DNA from: Dokdonia sp.
GTDB taxonomy: Bacteria > Bacteroidota > Bacteroidia > Flavobacteriales > Flavobacteriaceae
Length of the DNA stretch: 64,000 nt
Assembly (NCBI GenBank): GCA_020630915.1
Contig: JAHDIF010000002.1
Span: forward strand, 1 to 64,000
Reading direction: 5' to 3'
The translations under genes and the position numbers were made by a program. The notes beneath the pieces are model-generated. The model was not told the DNA's origin and searched no databases. It saw nothing but the letters and a program-made list of their open reading frames with translations. Position 1 is the stretch's first letter. The number at the start of each line of letters is the position of its first letter. Shown in pieces: positions 29,111-38,635 of this stretch.

Positions 29111-29204
29111 TTTTGGTTGCTTCTATTATAAAGATGCGTCTTTTAGTTAACTGTTACACTTTTTATAAAAAATATTTCAAAAATTTAAATTTAGAGGTGT
29201 TCGC

Positions 29205-29214
29205 TTTCGCGAAA
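29205..29214. repeat. TTTCGCGAAA palindrome, copy 8 (upstream of ECF and lon)
   Basis: Copy CGCTTTCGCGAAAGCGTAC between divergent ECF sigma and lon. A separate inverted repeat TAACTA-AGGA-TAGTTA lies at 29279-29294, upstream of lon. Confidence 0.9.
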
Positions 29215-29380
29215 GCGTACTCATAACCTTTCTCAAAGTGGCATATTAATTGACTTTATAAAGTGAGAGAAGGACGCATAACTAAGGATAGTTAAGAGAT
29301 TCCGACTGAAATTGATATAATTTTACAAAAACAAGCGCCAGAGATCTTTTTAGAAAGTGACAGAGTGGCGCATATACGAT

Positions 29381-31831
29381 ATGGCAAAACCAAAATTTAC
29401 AACACTTGACAGATTGTCATTGCAGGAGTTAAATGGAGATGCAGAGCTTATTCCATTAATGACCCCAGAAGATGAGGAGGCAATTAATAAAGAAGAGTTA
29501 CCCGAAAGTCTGCCCATACTTCCTTTACGAAATATGGTGCTATTTCCTGGTGTGGTAATTCCAATTTCTGCAGGTAGAGACACTTCTATTAAGCTTCTTG
29601 ATGAAGCTAATAAAGGAGGAAAAGTAGTAGGTGTAGTAGCACAAAAAGATGAGGAGGTAGAAAATCCTACGGCAGACGATATTCATAAAGTAGGAGTCGT
29701 GGCACGTATTTTAAGAGTGCTTAAAATGCCTGATGGTAACGTAACAGTTATTATACAAGGAAAGAAACGCTTTGCGATTAATGAGGTTGTAGAGACAGAG
29801 CCTTATATGAAAGCTACTATTCTCGAATATCCTGAAACCAGACCAGAAAAGGGAAATAAAGAATTTAAAGCTGTGATAGATTCTATAAGAGAATTGTCAC
29901 TACAGATTATACAAGATTCTCCTAATATTCCTACAGAAGCTTCGTTTGCAATAAAAAATATAGAGAGTAATTCTTTCTTAATCAACTTTGTAAGTTCTAA
30001 TATGAACTTAACTGTTGCTGAAAAGCAAGGACTTCTAGAGATTAATGATTTGCAAAAAAGAGCGCTAGAAACGCTTAAGTTTATGGATGTTGAGCGTCAG
30101 AAACTAGAGCTCAAGATTGATATACAAAGCAAGGTTCAGAATGATATGAGCCAGCAACAACGTGAGTATTTCTTACATCAACAGATGAAGACCATTCAGG
30201 AAGAACTGGGTGGAGCCTCATCAGAAGATGATCTGGAAGAAATGCGTTTGAGATCTAAGGATAAGAAATGGGATGAAAAAGTAGCCAAGCACTTTAAAAA
30301 GGAGCTTGCAAAAATGCAGCGTATGAATCCGCAAGTAGCGGAGTATAGTATACAACGTAATTATCTCGATCTTTTTCTAGAACTGCCTTGGAATGAATTT
30401 AGTAAGGATAAATTTGATTTAAAGAGAGCCAAGAAAATACTAGACCGTGATCATTATGGACTTGAAGACGTAAAGCGTCGCATAATAGAGTATCTAGCGG
30501 TACTCAAGTTGCGTAACGATATGAAATCACCTATCCTTTGTCTATATGGACCTCCAGGAGTGGGAAAAACATCTTTAGGAAAGTCTATTGCCGAAGCATT
30601 GGGAAGAGAATATGTAAGAATGAGTTTAGGCGGATTGCGTGACGAAGCAGAAATAAGAGGACATCGTAAAACATATATTGGAGCGATGCCAGGTCGTATT
30701 ATTCAAAGTCTTAAAAAAGCAGGAACGAGCAACCCAGTATTTGTGCTTGATGAAATAGATAAATTGAGTGCAGGACATAATGGAGATCCTTCATCTGCAT
30801 TGCTTGAGGTACTCGATCCAGAACAGAATAGTGAGTTTTACGATAACTTTCTAGAAATGGGATTTGATCTATCTAAAGTAATGTTTATCGCTACTTCTAA
30901 TAGTTTGAACACCATACAACCAGCATTGAGAGACCGTATGGAGATTATTAATGTAACGGGTTACACCATAGAAGAAAAAGTAGAAATAGGAAAGCGCCAT
31001 CTATTACCAAAGCAACTGGAAGAACACGGTATGAATACTACCCAGCTCAAAATAGCCAAACCACAATTAGAAAAAATTGTAGAAGGTTATACGAGAGAAT
31101 CGGGCGTGCGTGGTCTTGAAAAGCAAATTGCAAAGATGGTACGTTATGGTGCTAAGAATCTTGCTATGGAAGAAGCATATAACGTTAAGGTTTCTAATGA
31201 AGACGTTATAGAAGTTCTAGGTGCTCCACGTTTAGAGAGAGGGAAATACGAGAACAATGATGTTGCTGGAGTTGTTACGGGTCTTGCTTGGACACGAGTA
31301 GGAGGTGATATACTCTTTATAGAATCTGCCTTGTCTAAAGGGAAAGGCAACCTTTCTATTACTGGAAACTTAGGAAAGGTAATGAAGGAGAGTGCCACTA
31401 TTGCTATGGAATATATCAAAGCAAATGCAGACTTACTTGGACTGAGTACAGAAACAATTGAAAAGTATAACGTACACATACACGTTCCAGAAGGGGCAAC
31501 CCCTAAAGATGGACCAAGTGCAGGTATTACTATGTTAACCTCGCTAGTATCACTTTTTACGCAACGTAAGGTTAAAAAGAGCATCGCGATGACAGGAGAA
31601 ATTACGCTGAGAGGTAAAGTGCTACCAGTAGGAGGTATTAAAGAAAAGATCTTGGCAGCTAAGCGAGCAAAAATCAAAGAAATCGTTATGTGCGCTCAGA
31701 ATAAACGAGATATTGATGAGATAGATCAGAGTTATCTTAAAGGACTCACTTTTCACTATGTAGAGGATATGAGTGAAGTTTTGGAAATAGCACTTACGAA
31801 GCAGAAGGTAAAGAATGCTAAAAAGTTGTAA
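29381..31831 (+). CDS. lon: ATP-dependent protease La
   Basis: Lon degrades misfolded and regulatory proteins. From the ATG at 29381 ([10 protein letters not shown]) it has 816 residues; the upstream in-frame GTG at 29357 is less likely. It has an N-terminal LON substrate domain, the AAA+ module with Walker A GPPGVGKT and Walker B VFVLDEID, and the C-terminal protease domain with catalytic Ser in PKDGPSAG and Lys in [14 protein letters not shown] terminator follows. No heat-shock operator of the CIRCE type was seen upstream. Confidence 0.96.
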   Translation: MAKPKFTTLDRLSLQELNGDAELIPLMTPEDEEAINKEELPESLPILPLRNMVLFPGVVIPISAGRDTSIKLLDEANKGGKVVGVVAQKDEEVENPTADDIHKVGVVARILRVLKMPDGNVTVIIQGKKRFAINEVVETEPYMKATILEYPETRPEKGNKEFKAVIDSIRELSLQIIQDSPNIPTEASFAIKNIESNSFLINFVSSNMNLTVAEKQGLLEINDLQKRALETLKFMDVERQKLELKIDIQSKVQNDMSQQQREYFLHQQMKTIQEELGGASSEDDLEEMRLRSKDKKWDEKVAKHFKKELAKMQRMNPQVAEYSIQRNYLDLFLELPWNEFSKDKFDLKRAKKILDRDHYGLEDVKRRIIEYLAVLKLRNDMKSPILCLYGPPGVGKTSLGKSIAEALGREYVRMSLGGLRDEAEIRGHRKTYIGAMPGRIIQSLKKAGTSNPVFVLDEIDKLSAGHNGDPSSALLEVLDPEQNSEFYDNFLEMGFDLSKVMFIATSNSLNTIQPALRDRMEIINVTGYTIEEKVEIGKRHLLPKQLEEHGMNTTQLKIAKPQLEKIVEGYTRESGVRGLEKQIAKMVRYGAKNLAMEEAYNVKVSNEDVIEVLGAPRLERGKYENNDVAGVVTGLAWTRVGGDILFIESALSKGKGNLSITGNLGKVMKESATIAMEYIKANADLLGLSTETIEKYNVHIHVPEGATPKDGPSAGITMLTSLVSLFTQRKVKKSIAMTGEITLRGKVLPVGGIKEKILAAKRAKIKEIVMCAQNKRDIDEIDQSYLKGLTFHYVEDMSEVLEIALTKQKVKNAKKL

Positions 31832-31839
31832 ATTATAGT

Positions 31840-31866
31840 AAAAGGCGAGGTCATCCTCGCCTTTTA
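31840..31866 (+). terminator. lon terminator
   Basis: AAAAGGCGAGG pairs with CCTCGCCTTTT around TCAT. Confidence 0.88.
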
Positions 31867-31934
31867 AATTTCTTGTACTCTTTAAAATATCCTATACTTG
31901 CAAGCGTTTACTTAGGTAACGCTGTTATTGCTGA

Positions 31935-32951
31935 ATGAAGAAACTACTTTGTGCTTTTTGTATTCTTATAACCACCGCTGCTTTCAGTCAGTTGGGAGGA
32001 AGAGGAACCTATCAGTTTCTTAATTTAATGTCTTCACCACGGCAGGCTGCCTTAGGAGGCAAGATCATTACAAATTATGATTACGACCCAGACTCTGCAC
32101 TTTACAATCCAGCAAGTATAAATTATAGGATGGATAACCAGTTGTCTGCAAACTATGTAAATTATCTTGCAGATATAAGTTACGGTACAGCGTCTTATGC
32201 CTATTTATGGGATAGGCGTACACAAGTTTTTCACGCTGGGGTTACGTACATTAACTACGGGAGTTTTGACGGGCGTGATGAAACGGGTCAATTTACTGGT
32301 GAGTTTAGTGGTGGAGAAGCAGCCTTGTCCTTAGGATACGCAACAAACATTCCTTACACCGATATCCATATTGGAGCCAATGTAAAATTTATCACCTCTC
32401 AGTTAGCCGAGTTTAATTCTATAGGAGGTGCCATTGATATAGGTGCTATTTATAATTATGAAGACTGGGACTTGAACGCAGCTGTTGTAGTACGTAATAT
32501 TGGGACGCAGTTTACTCCGTATGTAGATACCATTGAGAAATTACCTCTAGAGATAGATGCTGGGATCTCTCAAATTGTACCAAACGTGCCTATACGCTGG
32601 CATTTAACATTCGAAAATCTTCAATTATGGAATATCGCTTTTGAAAATGAGGCGAGAGGCACAACAGATTTGGATGGTAATGTTTCTGAAGAAGAAATAG
32701 GTTTTCTTGATAATGTTGTGAGACATACCATTGTAGGCGTAGAGTTATTTCCTAGAGGAGGTTTCAATTTGAGACTAGGATATAACTTTAGAAGGAGTGA
32801 AGAATTGCGTATCATCAATCAGCGTAGTTTTGCAGGTTTAAGTGCTGGTTTTGGAATTAAGATTAATAAAATGCGCTTTAATTATGCCTATGCCCGCTAT
32901 AATAGTGCTGCTGCCAGTAGTTTCTTTGGGATAGGTATTGATTTGCAGTAG
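31935..32951 (+). CDS. porQ: type IX secretion system protein PorQ
   Basis: A 338-residue outer-membrane beta-barrel of the PorQ family, needed with PorU/V/Z for processing and attachment of type IX secreted proteins. It has a signal peptide (MKKLLCAFCILITTAAFSQ), the early motif GTYQFLNLMSSPRQAALGG and a C-terminal beta strand ending in IGIDLQ. It lies upstream of cmk, a common Bacteroidetes order. Confidence 0.9.
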   Translation: MKKLLCAFCILITTAAFSQLGGRGTYQFLNLMSSPRQAALGGKIITNYDYDPDSALYNPASINYRMDNQLSANYVNYLADISYGTASYAYLWDRRTQVFHAGVTYINYGSFDGRDETGQFTGEFSGGEAALSLGYATNIPYTDIHIGANVKFITSQLAEFNSIGGAIDIGAIYNYEDWDLNAAVVVRNIGTQFTPYVDTIEKLPLEIDAGISQIVPNVPIRWHLTFENLQLWNIAFENEARGTTDLDGNVSEEEIGFLDNVVRHTIVGVELFPRGGFNLRLGYNFRRSEELRIINQRSFAGLSAGFGIKINKMRFNYAYARYNSAAASSFFGIGIDLQ

Positions 32952-33130
32952 TGATAATGAATTAATGGAATAATGATTTATTGGAATAATGGAATAATTA
33001 CGAAATGAGATAATTAATTTACAAACTCTCAAATCTCAAAAGCCAAACTCCCAACCTTCAACCTTCAACTTCCCAGTCCCAACCCTATTTTTGGCAATTC
33101 GTAATTCGTAATTCGTATTTCGTAGTTGGG
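32952..33130. repeat. low-complexity repeats between porQ and cmk
   Basis: No gene was seen. The gap holds several short repeated words: GGAATAATG, AACCTTCAACCTTCAAC, and AATTCGTAATTCGTAATTCGT near 33096-33118. The style resembles 3488-3535. Confidence 0.6.
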
Positions 33131-33136
33131 ATTCCC

Positions 33137-33144
33137 TATTTTTG
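33137..33144 (+). promoter_or_regulatory. cmk -7 promoter element
   Basis: TATTTTTG matches TAnnTTTG, 19 bases before the cmk GTG. The -33 element is unclear. Confidence 0.5.
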
Positions 33145-33163
33145 CCTTCTTAATAACACTTTC

Positions 33164-33856
33164 GTGAAAATTACCATAGCCATAGACGGATATTCCTCTA
33201 CAGGGAAAAGTACGGTTGCCAAACAACTTGCAGAGTGGCTGGAATACATTTATGTAGATACGGGTGCTATGTACCGAGCAGTAACTCTTTATGCGATGCG
33301 TAAAGGATACATTTCTGATGGTTTCTTTGATAAGAAAAGCTTGATATCCAAGTTAGAGGATATTAAGATCACTTTCGTGAAAAATACCACTACTGGAAAG
33401 GCAGATGTTTGTCTGAACGGTGAAAACGTAGAGCAGTACATACGTACTTTAGAAGTATCTTCTTTTGTGAGTCCAGTGGCTACTGTATCTGAAGTAAGAG
33501 CCAAACTTGTTGAGCAACAACAGAAAATGGGAGAGGCCAAAGGAGTGGTTATGGACGGTCGTGATATTGGGACTGTAGTATTCCCTAGCGCAGAGTTAAA
33601 GATATTTATGACAGCTAGTGCCGAAGAGCGCGCAAAACGCCGTTATCAAGAGCTCTTAGATCGTGGAGATACTGTAAACTACGAAGCCGTGCTAGCAAAT
33701 GTGGTGGAGCGCGATGAGATAGATACTACCAGAAAGGACTCTCCACTGGCAAAAGCTTCAGACGCAATTGAGATAGACAATACAGAGACCAATATAGAAG
33801 ATCAATTTCATACCATCTTACAATTGGCTAAAGACCGTATTGCAGGTCGTATTTAG
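33164..33856 (+). CDS. cmk: cytidylate kinase
   Basis: Phosphorylates CMP and dCMP. The 230-residue protein has the P-loop GYSSTGKSTVAKQLA, the nucleotide-binding VDTGAMYRA and the DGRDIGTVVFP motif. The start is GTG, inside the degenerate palindrome TTTCGTGAAA; no ATG gives a full P-loop. The stop overlaps the stop of the convergent GH47 gene by four bases, with no terminator between them. Confidence 0.93.
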   Translation: MKITIAIDGYSSTGKSTVAKQLAEWLEYIYVDTGAMYRAVTLYAMRKGYISDGFFDKKSLISKLEDIKITFVKNTTTGKADVCLNGENVEQYIRTLEVSSFVSPVATVSEVRAKLVEQQQKMGEAKGVVMDGRDIGTVVFPSAELKIFMTASAEERAKRRYQELLDRGDTVNYEAVLANVVERDEIDTTRKDSPLAKASDAIEIDNTETNIEDQFHTILQLAKDRIAGRI

Positions 33857-35286
33857 AATCCTAAGCGTTTTCTTGCTTCATTCTTATCAAAAGTAGCTCT
33901 TGCAAATGGATGCGCTTCGGTATTAAAGACTTGTTCGTCAAAATAAGTCGGAAGCATATCATCGTGTGCAAAAGATAAATAGAGATATTTTAAAGTTTCT
34001 GCAAAGAAAAAGGTAGGCATATAATCTTTGGGTTCCATAGTCCTAACATCTTCTACCGAATGAAAAGCTACATCGTCCTTGCAATGCTCTTTAATATCAC
34101 TCCAGAATTGCTTAGACATTGCTAGATACTTGTCTTTTCCAGTGATGTGGTAGAGGTAGTAAGCACTCTCCACAATTTCTGGGTTGAGGTCGTATACTGG
34201 ATAGTTAGGTTCCTCTTTTTTATAATCGTAGATCATAGGTTCTAAGCCATATTTATTCCATATGTCATCCCAAGTCTTTTGGTACTGCTCGGCACGATCT
34301 GTGTCCCCAGAAACGGCTAGTATAGCCGGAAAAAATGCATCGTAAAGTGTGATTACATCACTTGTGTGTTCGCCAGTTTCAAAATGTACCCTTCCGTAAT
34401 GGAGGTTGCCATTGTACATTTCGGAAATATGTTTATGAATAGCAGCAATACTGGTATCCCATACATCTTTAAGTTCTTGATCCCCAAAAAGCAAGTAGCT
34501 CTTGTACATATATTCATAATAAGAATCTATACCCGCGCAGATGTGACTTTGGTTAGATTTCCATTCTCCCGTTTCTACATTAATGATCTCCGCGATGAGA
34601 TTCAAATCTGATCTTCTATCGAATATGGCTTTTGTTGCTTTCTTACCAGCTTGGTAATATTTAGGGTCTTTTGTGTAGTAACTTAATACACCCATTTCAA
34701 AAGTGTATGAGCCCGCTTCTGCTACGTTTACTTGATTACCACTTACTTCTCCAGTTTTGAGATTCACATAATAGTAAGGGATTCCCGTAGGAGAATCAAA
34801 GGCTGGCATCATTCTATCGGCAAAGTCTACCGTTTTTTCTAGAACTTTAGGATTTCCACTTAACTCATACATCGATAAAAGACCTCCTAGGATTCTAATA
34901 TTGACTTCAAATATTTTTGCATTTATATTTTTGTCCCAGCTAAGAGAATCTACCACATAATTTTCGATTTCTTTAGCTTCGTCTTTAAGTCCCATCAAAT
35001 GAAGCGATGAATAGGCATCTATAGGCGAAATATATAAAGACTCTTCATACCAGTCTTGATAGCTTTTACTTAGCGGTTTTAAAACATCGTGTCCCCACGC
35101 ATATTTTTTATAGGCATCCCAAGTGCGTTTTGTCTCAGCTTTTACTTCTAGTGCTAGCTTAATGTTTGTACTATCTTCAATGACTTTGGGTAGCTCTGAA
35201 GCTTGTTGTATGTCGGATTTACAAGAGGTGAGTACTACACTTGTAAAAAGGAATAATAGAGAAGTTGAGGTAATATATTTAATCAT
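33853..35286 (-). CDS. GH47 alpha-mannosidase lipoprotein
   Basis: A 477-residue lipoprotein (Cys22 in VLTSC) resembling glycoside hydrolase family 47 (class I alpha-1,2-mannosidase), a family mainly known from eukaryotic N-glycan trimming. It carries YKKYAWGHDVLKPLSK near the start, IDAYSSLHLMGL, ESAYYLYHITGKDKYL, and the C-terminal FNTEAHP, where the family binds calcium through the Thr. It would cleave alpha-mannosides outside the cell or in the periplasm. Bacterial members are comparatively rare. No other glycan genes flank it. Confidence 0.8.
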   Translation of the reverse strand: MIKYITSTSLLFLFTSVVLTSCKSDIQQASELPKVIEDSTNIKLALEVKAETKRTWDAYKKYAWGHDVLKPLSKSYQDWYEESLYISPIDAYSSLHLMGLKDEAKEIENYVVDSLSWDKNINAKIFEVNIRILGGLLSMYELSGNPKVLEKTVDFADRMMPAFDSPTGIPYYYVNLKTGEVSGNQVNVAEAGSYTFEMGVLSYYTKDPKYYQAGKKATKAIFDRRSDLNLIAEIINVETGEWKSNQSHICAGIDSYYEYMYKSYLLFGDQELKDVWDTSIAAIHKHISEMYNGNLHYGRVHFETGEHTSDVITLYDAFFPAILAVSGDTDRAEQYQKTWDDIWNKYGLEPMIYDYKKEEPNYPVYDLNPEIVESAYYLYHITGKDKYLAMSKQFWSDIKEHCKDDVAFHSVEDVRTMEPKDYMPTFFFAETLKYLYLSFAHDDMLPTYFDEQVFNTEAHPFARATFDKNEARKRLGF

Positions 35287-35424
35287 AAGAGCTATTAATT
35301 AAAAGCTAGACCAATATAAGTTTTTTAGTCAAGAAGGTAGAAACCAATTTTAGAGCTTGTAACTCAGAAATTGGTTTCTGTCTTTCTAATTCTAAAGTTA
35401 TCTATCAATTGCTCCGATCGTTTA

Positions 35425-36381
35425 TTAAAACGGTGCAAAAGTATCTTTTGGACTATTTGGAATACTCCATCGTTCACGAGCAGTAATATTGGCTTTTGGA
35501 TCTACTTCAGATAATAAGCTACCAACATTGCCATAACTACTTCCGCCACCTCTAGGAATTTGCATACGGTCTCCATAGAGCCATACGACCAGATTACTAC
35601 GCTGCCCACTACTAATTGGATGAGTAGCGTGTGGCACGTTTCCTCGGTGAATAATAGCTTTACCAGGTTCAAAAATTGTTTGTACTGTTTTTCCTGTGGT
35701 TTTATCGTGAAAATCAACTTGCGAACCTGTAAATTTCTCATCAGGTAAATTAATGTTGATATTCAACGTAGCGGCAGATGCATCTGTGTGTGCGTGCAAA
35801 TCTTTATCCTTATCGGGATTGTACTGTATAGAAAACCCAAATGTTTGGTTATCATAACCATAAGTCCCCAATAATAAACGCGCAATAGGACGCATGTAAC
35901 GATCCATCATATCGTTATAAAATGCTTGGAAATTGGGGGCTGCTAGGTGTCCTTCAGAGCGAGGATCTAGCATCATACCGTAGCGATTTAACTGGATGCC
36001 GTAAGGTGCACGTATTGGTATTTGCGAGTTTACAACAGCTTCTAAATAATCTCGAAATTCTGATAAACGTTCAAGATCAAAAAACTGAGCAACATACACA
36101 CCAGGAATAATTTCTTCCCAAAGATCTGCAACCGCATTTTCTTTTTCTGGGTTTTCCCAGGCGTCATTGATAGCTTGTCGCAAACGTTTATCCAAGAGTG
36201 TCTCGTCTGGAATTAGGATGTTGTCTTTATTTTCTATTTCCCATGCTGCCCAAGCATCTTCTAGTAACTCCCTGTTACTGTTCCAAAAAGTCGAAACAGA
36301 TGGATCCCGCCTTAGAGATGCTTCGCGAGAAGGCACTTCTAGGTCTCGCGCTTGTGCAAGCGCATTAGCTTTCATATTCAT
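35425..36381 (-). CDS. 2-oxoglutarate/Fe(II)-dependent oxygenase
   Basis: A 318-residue protein of the prolyl-4-hydroxylase-like 2OG-Fe(II) superfamily. The iron-binding triad is visible as His198-x-Asp200 (HTD) and His251 in HATHPISSGQR, with Arg261 ten residues later binding 2-oxoglutarate. The N-terminal 90 residues are charged and of unknown role. It lies 47 bases downstream of the SDR gene on the same strand. The substrate cannot be named. Confidence 0.82.
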   Translation of the reverse strand: MNMKANALAQARDLEVPSREASLRRDPSVSTFWNSNRELLEDAWAAWEIENKDNILIPDETLLDKRLRQAINDAWENPEKENAVADLWEEIIPGVYVAQFFDLERLSEFRDYLEAVVNSQIPIRAPYGIQLNRYGMMLDPRSEGHLAAPNFQAFYNDMMDRYMRPIARLLLGTYGYDNQTFGFSIQYNPDKDKDLHAHTDASAATLNININLPDEKFTGSQVDFHDKTTGKTVQTIFEPGKAIIHRGNVPHATHPISSGQRSNLVVWLYGDRMQIPRGGGSSYGNVGSLLSEVDPKANITARERWSIPNSPKDTFAPF

Positions 36382-36428
36382 GTTTATTTATTTTTTTAGT
36401 TTGAAAAAGTGCTTTAAGTACTTAAAGA

Positions 36429-37235
36429 TTATTCAACAATTTCGGCTGTTTTACTCAATAATTTAGTTATCAGTTCTTGGTCATATGCATCAGGATGCGC
36501 ATTTGCAAATTCACCTTTTGGATTGCCTTTATCGTTGTCAAAGTATTGACCTGTACGGTTTTTATATGCTTCCGAAATGGCTAAGTCATATAAGATATCA
36601 GAACCTTTTGTTGCTGGAGACCAGTGTTGGCCATAAGCCTCGTTAGCCATTCTAGTATTTAATAAAGAGCCAGGGTTTACGGCGATAGTTGTTATGTCTG
36701 GGTGCGCTTTCGCGAAAGCAAAACTCCACATAGTCAGTGCCAGTTTACTTTGTGCATATGCTTCACTAGCTACACGTATATCTAAACCAGCCAAAGCAGC
36801 ATCTGTAACATGTCCTTGCGCCGCCGAACTTAAGTTAACGATACGCGGTTGATCACCTTTTTTGAGCAAAGGTAGGAGTGCGTTTGTGAGTACATAAGGG
36901 GCAAAGTAGTTTACAACAAGCCTAATGTCAAACCCTTTGTAACCCTTTGTAACGGATGTTTTAAAAATTCCAGCATTATTTATAAGGATGTCTATTTTAG
37001 GAACCTCCTCAAGAATTTGATCTACGATTTGTTTTACAGCATCAATATCTGAAAAGTCGGCAACAAACCCATCTATATTTTTGTTGCTAGAGGCATCTTG
37101 TACTTCTTTAATGACGTGTTGTAATTTTTCTGGGTTACGACCGTGTACATATACCTTATGGCCATCTTTTGCTAATTTAATAGCGGCTAACTTCCCGATA
37201 CCGTCTGTACTTCCTGTTATAAGTATGGTTTTCAT
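36429..37235 (-). CDS. short-chain dehydrogenase/reductase
   Basis: A 268-residue SDR with the NAD(P)-binding TGSTDGIGKLAA, NNAG, and the catalytic Tyr-x3-Lys in YAQSK, after a Ser in NLSSAAQG. A palindrome copy (36708-36717) gives AFAKAH near residue 173, just after the active-site helix, in an LTMWSFAFAKAHPD context. It probably starts a two-gene unit with the 2OG oxygenase. The substrate is unknown. Confidence 0.9.
   Translation of the reverse strand: MKTILITGSTDGIGKLAAIKLAKDGHKVYVHGRNPEKLQHVIKEVQDASSNKNIDGFVADFSDIDAVKQIVDQILEEVPKIDILINNAGIFKTSVTKGYKGFDIRLVVNYFAPYVLTNALLPLLKKGDQPRIVNLSSAAQGHVTDAALAGLDIRVASEAYAQSKLALTMWSFAFAKAHPDITTIAVNPGSLLNTRMANEAYGQHWSPATKGSDILYDLAISEAYKNRTGQYFDNDKGNPKGEFANAHPDAYDQELITKLLSKTAEIVE
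36708..36717. repeat. TTTCGCGAAA palindrome, copy 9 (in SDR gene)
   Basis: GCTTTCGCGAAAGC copy read as AFAKAH on the minus strand. Confidence 0.9.
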
Positions 37236-37407
37236 TTTTAAAATATTTTAATAATCCCGTTTGTTCTTATGTATACAATAACTCCATCACTCGTAGTCGC
37301 AAATTGATGCATTGCTTGGTGATTTGAAAAAAATAACTTCCCCTATTTAGCGTATCGGTTTGTTTACCTCATTCTGCGATAGTTGGTTGTGCCTAAGTTG
37401 CAGGCGC

Positions 37408-38061
37408 TTAAATTTCTGTAAATATTTCTTTTTCGGGCAGTCTTGACTTTGGTAAACTTGCATTAAAATCGTCTGATGATCTGTAGCCCAAACCTACCAT
37501 TACAAGAGCCGTGTATCCTTTTTCTCTTAGACCAAACTCTTCATCCAAAGCTTTTACATCTATTCCTTCCATAGGAACAGCATCTATTCCTAAAGCGGCT
37601 ACACCCAAAAGGAAATTGCCTATATTGAGATAGACCTGCTTTTCTAACCAATGTTGTGCGTCTTTAAGATCATATCTATGGATGTCTGTAAAGAGTTTTT
37701 TTGCACCCATATTCTGTTCTTTAAATTCTTCTTTAGCATATCTTCCATCACTATCTTCTACATCGGTTACGTGCTGTAAATAATCATCCGTAACATCTGT
37801 TTTGGAACAAAAAAGAACGACATGGGAAGCGTCCAAAACTTTAGGAGCATTAAAGCTAAAAAAGCCTTCTGTGCCTTTGGTAAGTCGCTTTTTACCTTCG
37901 CCTGTGCTGGCAATGATAAAATGCCAAGGTTGTGAATTAATGGACGACGGACTTAGCTGAAGTAAACTTTTGATATTCTCCTCATTTTCTTGAGAGATTT
38001 TTTTTGAGGTATCAAATGATTTAGTAGTGTAACGCCAGTTGAGAATTTCTTTAATATTCAT
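37408..38061 (-). CDS. nfsB: NAD(P)H-dependent nitroreductase, NfsB-like
   Basis: A 217-residue FMN-dependent nitroreductase with the N-terminal RYTTKSFD, the FMN-binding LQLSPSSINSQPWHF and the C-terminal GYRSSDDFN. It reduces nitro compounds or quinones. It is divergent from an HxlR regulator with a 114-base gap that contains interlocked promoters, so the regulator very likely controls it. The gap to the SDR gene (172 bases) suggests separate transcription. Confidence 0.9.
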   Translation of the reverse strand: MNIKEILNWRYTTKSFDTSKKISQENEENIKSLLQLSPSSINSQPWHFIIASTGEGKKRLTKGTEGFFSFNAPKVLDASHVVLFCSKTDVTDDYLQHVTDVEDSDGRYAKEEFKEQNMGAKKLFTDIHRYDLKDAQHWLEKQVYLNIGNFLLGVAALGIDAVPMEGIDVKALDEEFGLREKGYTALVMVGLGYRSSDDFNASLPKSRLPEKEIFTEI

Positions 38062-38074
38062 ATCTTAAATTTTA

Positions 38075-38125
38075 TACTATAATTTTTATAGTTGCAAACT
38101 TAAGTATAGTAAAGTATCTTTGCAA
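38075..38125. promoter_or_regulatory. interlocked divergent promoters of nfsB and hxlR
   Basis: For hxlR: TTG (38092-38094), 20 bases, TATCTTTG (38115-38122). For nfsB on the minus strand: TTG (38125-38123), 20 bases, TAAGTTTG (38102-38095). Each -33 abuts the other promoter's -7, so the two cannot be occupied together. ACTATA (38076-38081) and TATAGT (38087-38092 and 38105-38110) are candidate HxlR operator halves. Confidence 0.75.
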
Positions 38126-38175
38126 TAACGGTCAAGAATGATAGTTACGTTTTTAAGAAAAAAATAACAGGTTTT

Positions 38176-38529
38176 ATGAAAGATACAACAGCACGAAAAA
38201 TTCAATACAAAGGCAAGGAATACCCTTGCTGTGCTAGTCTTACTATGGGATTAATAGGAGGGAAGTGGAAGACCGTAATTTTATACCACCTCGTAAATAA
38301 AAAATTACGTTACAATGAGTTGCGTAAGTGTATGCCTAAGGTTACCGAACGCACGCTCAGTTTACAACTTAAAGCATTAGAAGAGGATGGACTTATAAAG
38401 CGTAAGGTTTTTACCTCAAAACCTCCGCTTGGAGTGGAGTATTCTTTAACTCCGTTTGGAGAAACGCTTATCCCCTTGATACAGTCTATTGCAGATTGGG
38501 GAGATTTAGTGGTGGAGAACTATTCTTAG
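38176..38529 (+). CDS. HxlR family transcriptional regulator
   Basis: A 117-residue winged-helix protein with the family core YPCCASLTMGLIGGKWKTVI, RYNELRKCMPKVTERTLSLQLKALEEDGLI and PLGVEYSLTPFGETL. The early Cys pair (CC) is often redox-reactive in QorR/HypR-type members. It is divergent from the nitroreductase and shares its promoter region, so a quinone- or aldehyde-stress switch is a fair inference. Confidence 0.92.
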   Translation: MKDTTARKIQYKGKEYPCCASLTMGLIGGKWKTVILYHLVNKKLRYNELRKCMPKVTERTLSLQLKALEEDGLIKRKVFTSKPPLGVEYSLTPFGETLIPLIQSIADWGDLVVENYS

Positions 38530-38574
38530 TTCGTTCATTGAGCTTGTGGCTAGCTATTATTATATAAAATGAAA

Positions 38575-38608
38575 AAGCGGTTTGAGAAATACTCAAACCG
38601 CTTGGTTT
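38575..38608. terminator. terminator between hxlR and the ABM/SnoaL gene
   Basis: AAGCGGTTTGAG pairs with CTCAAACCGCTT around AAATA, between convergent genes. Confidence 0.88.
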
Positions 38609-38635
38609 ATATCTTGGTAATGTACCGTTTAGTAT

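Noticed and set aside
29279-29294. TAACTA-AGGA-TAGTTA inverted repeat upstream of lon as an operator
   Set aside because: Arms of six bases are easily met by chance in AT-rich DNA and no family is implied.
29357-29380. GTG-start extension of lon
   Set aside because: The ATG at 29381 gives the normal Lon N-terminus; the extra eight codons have no family support.
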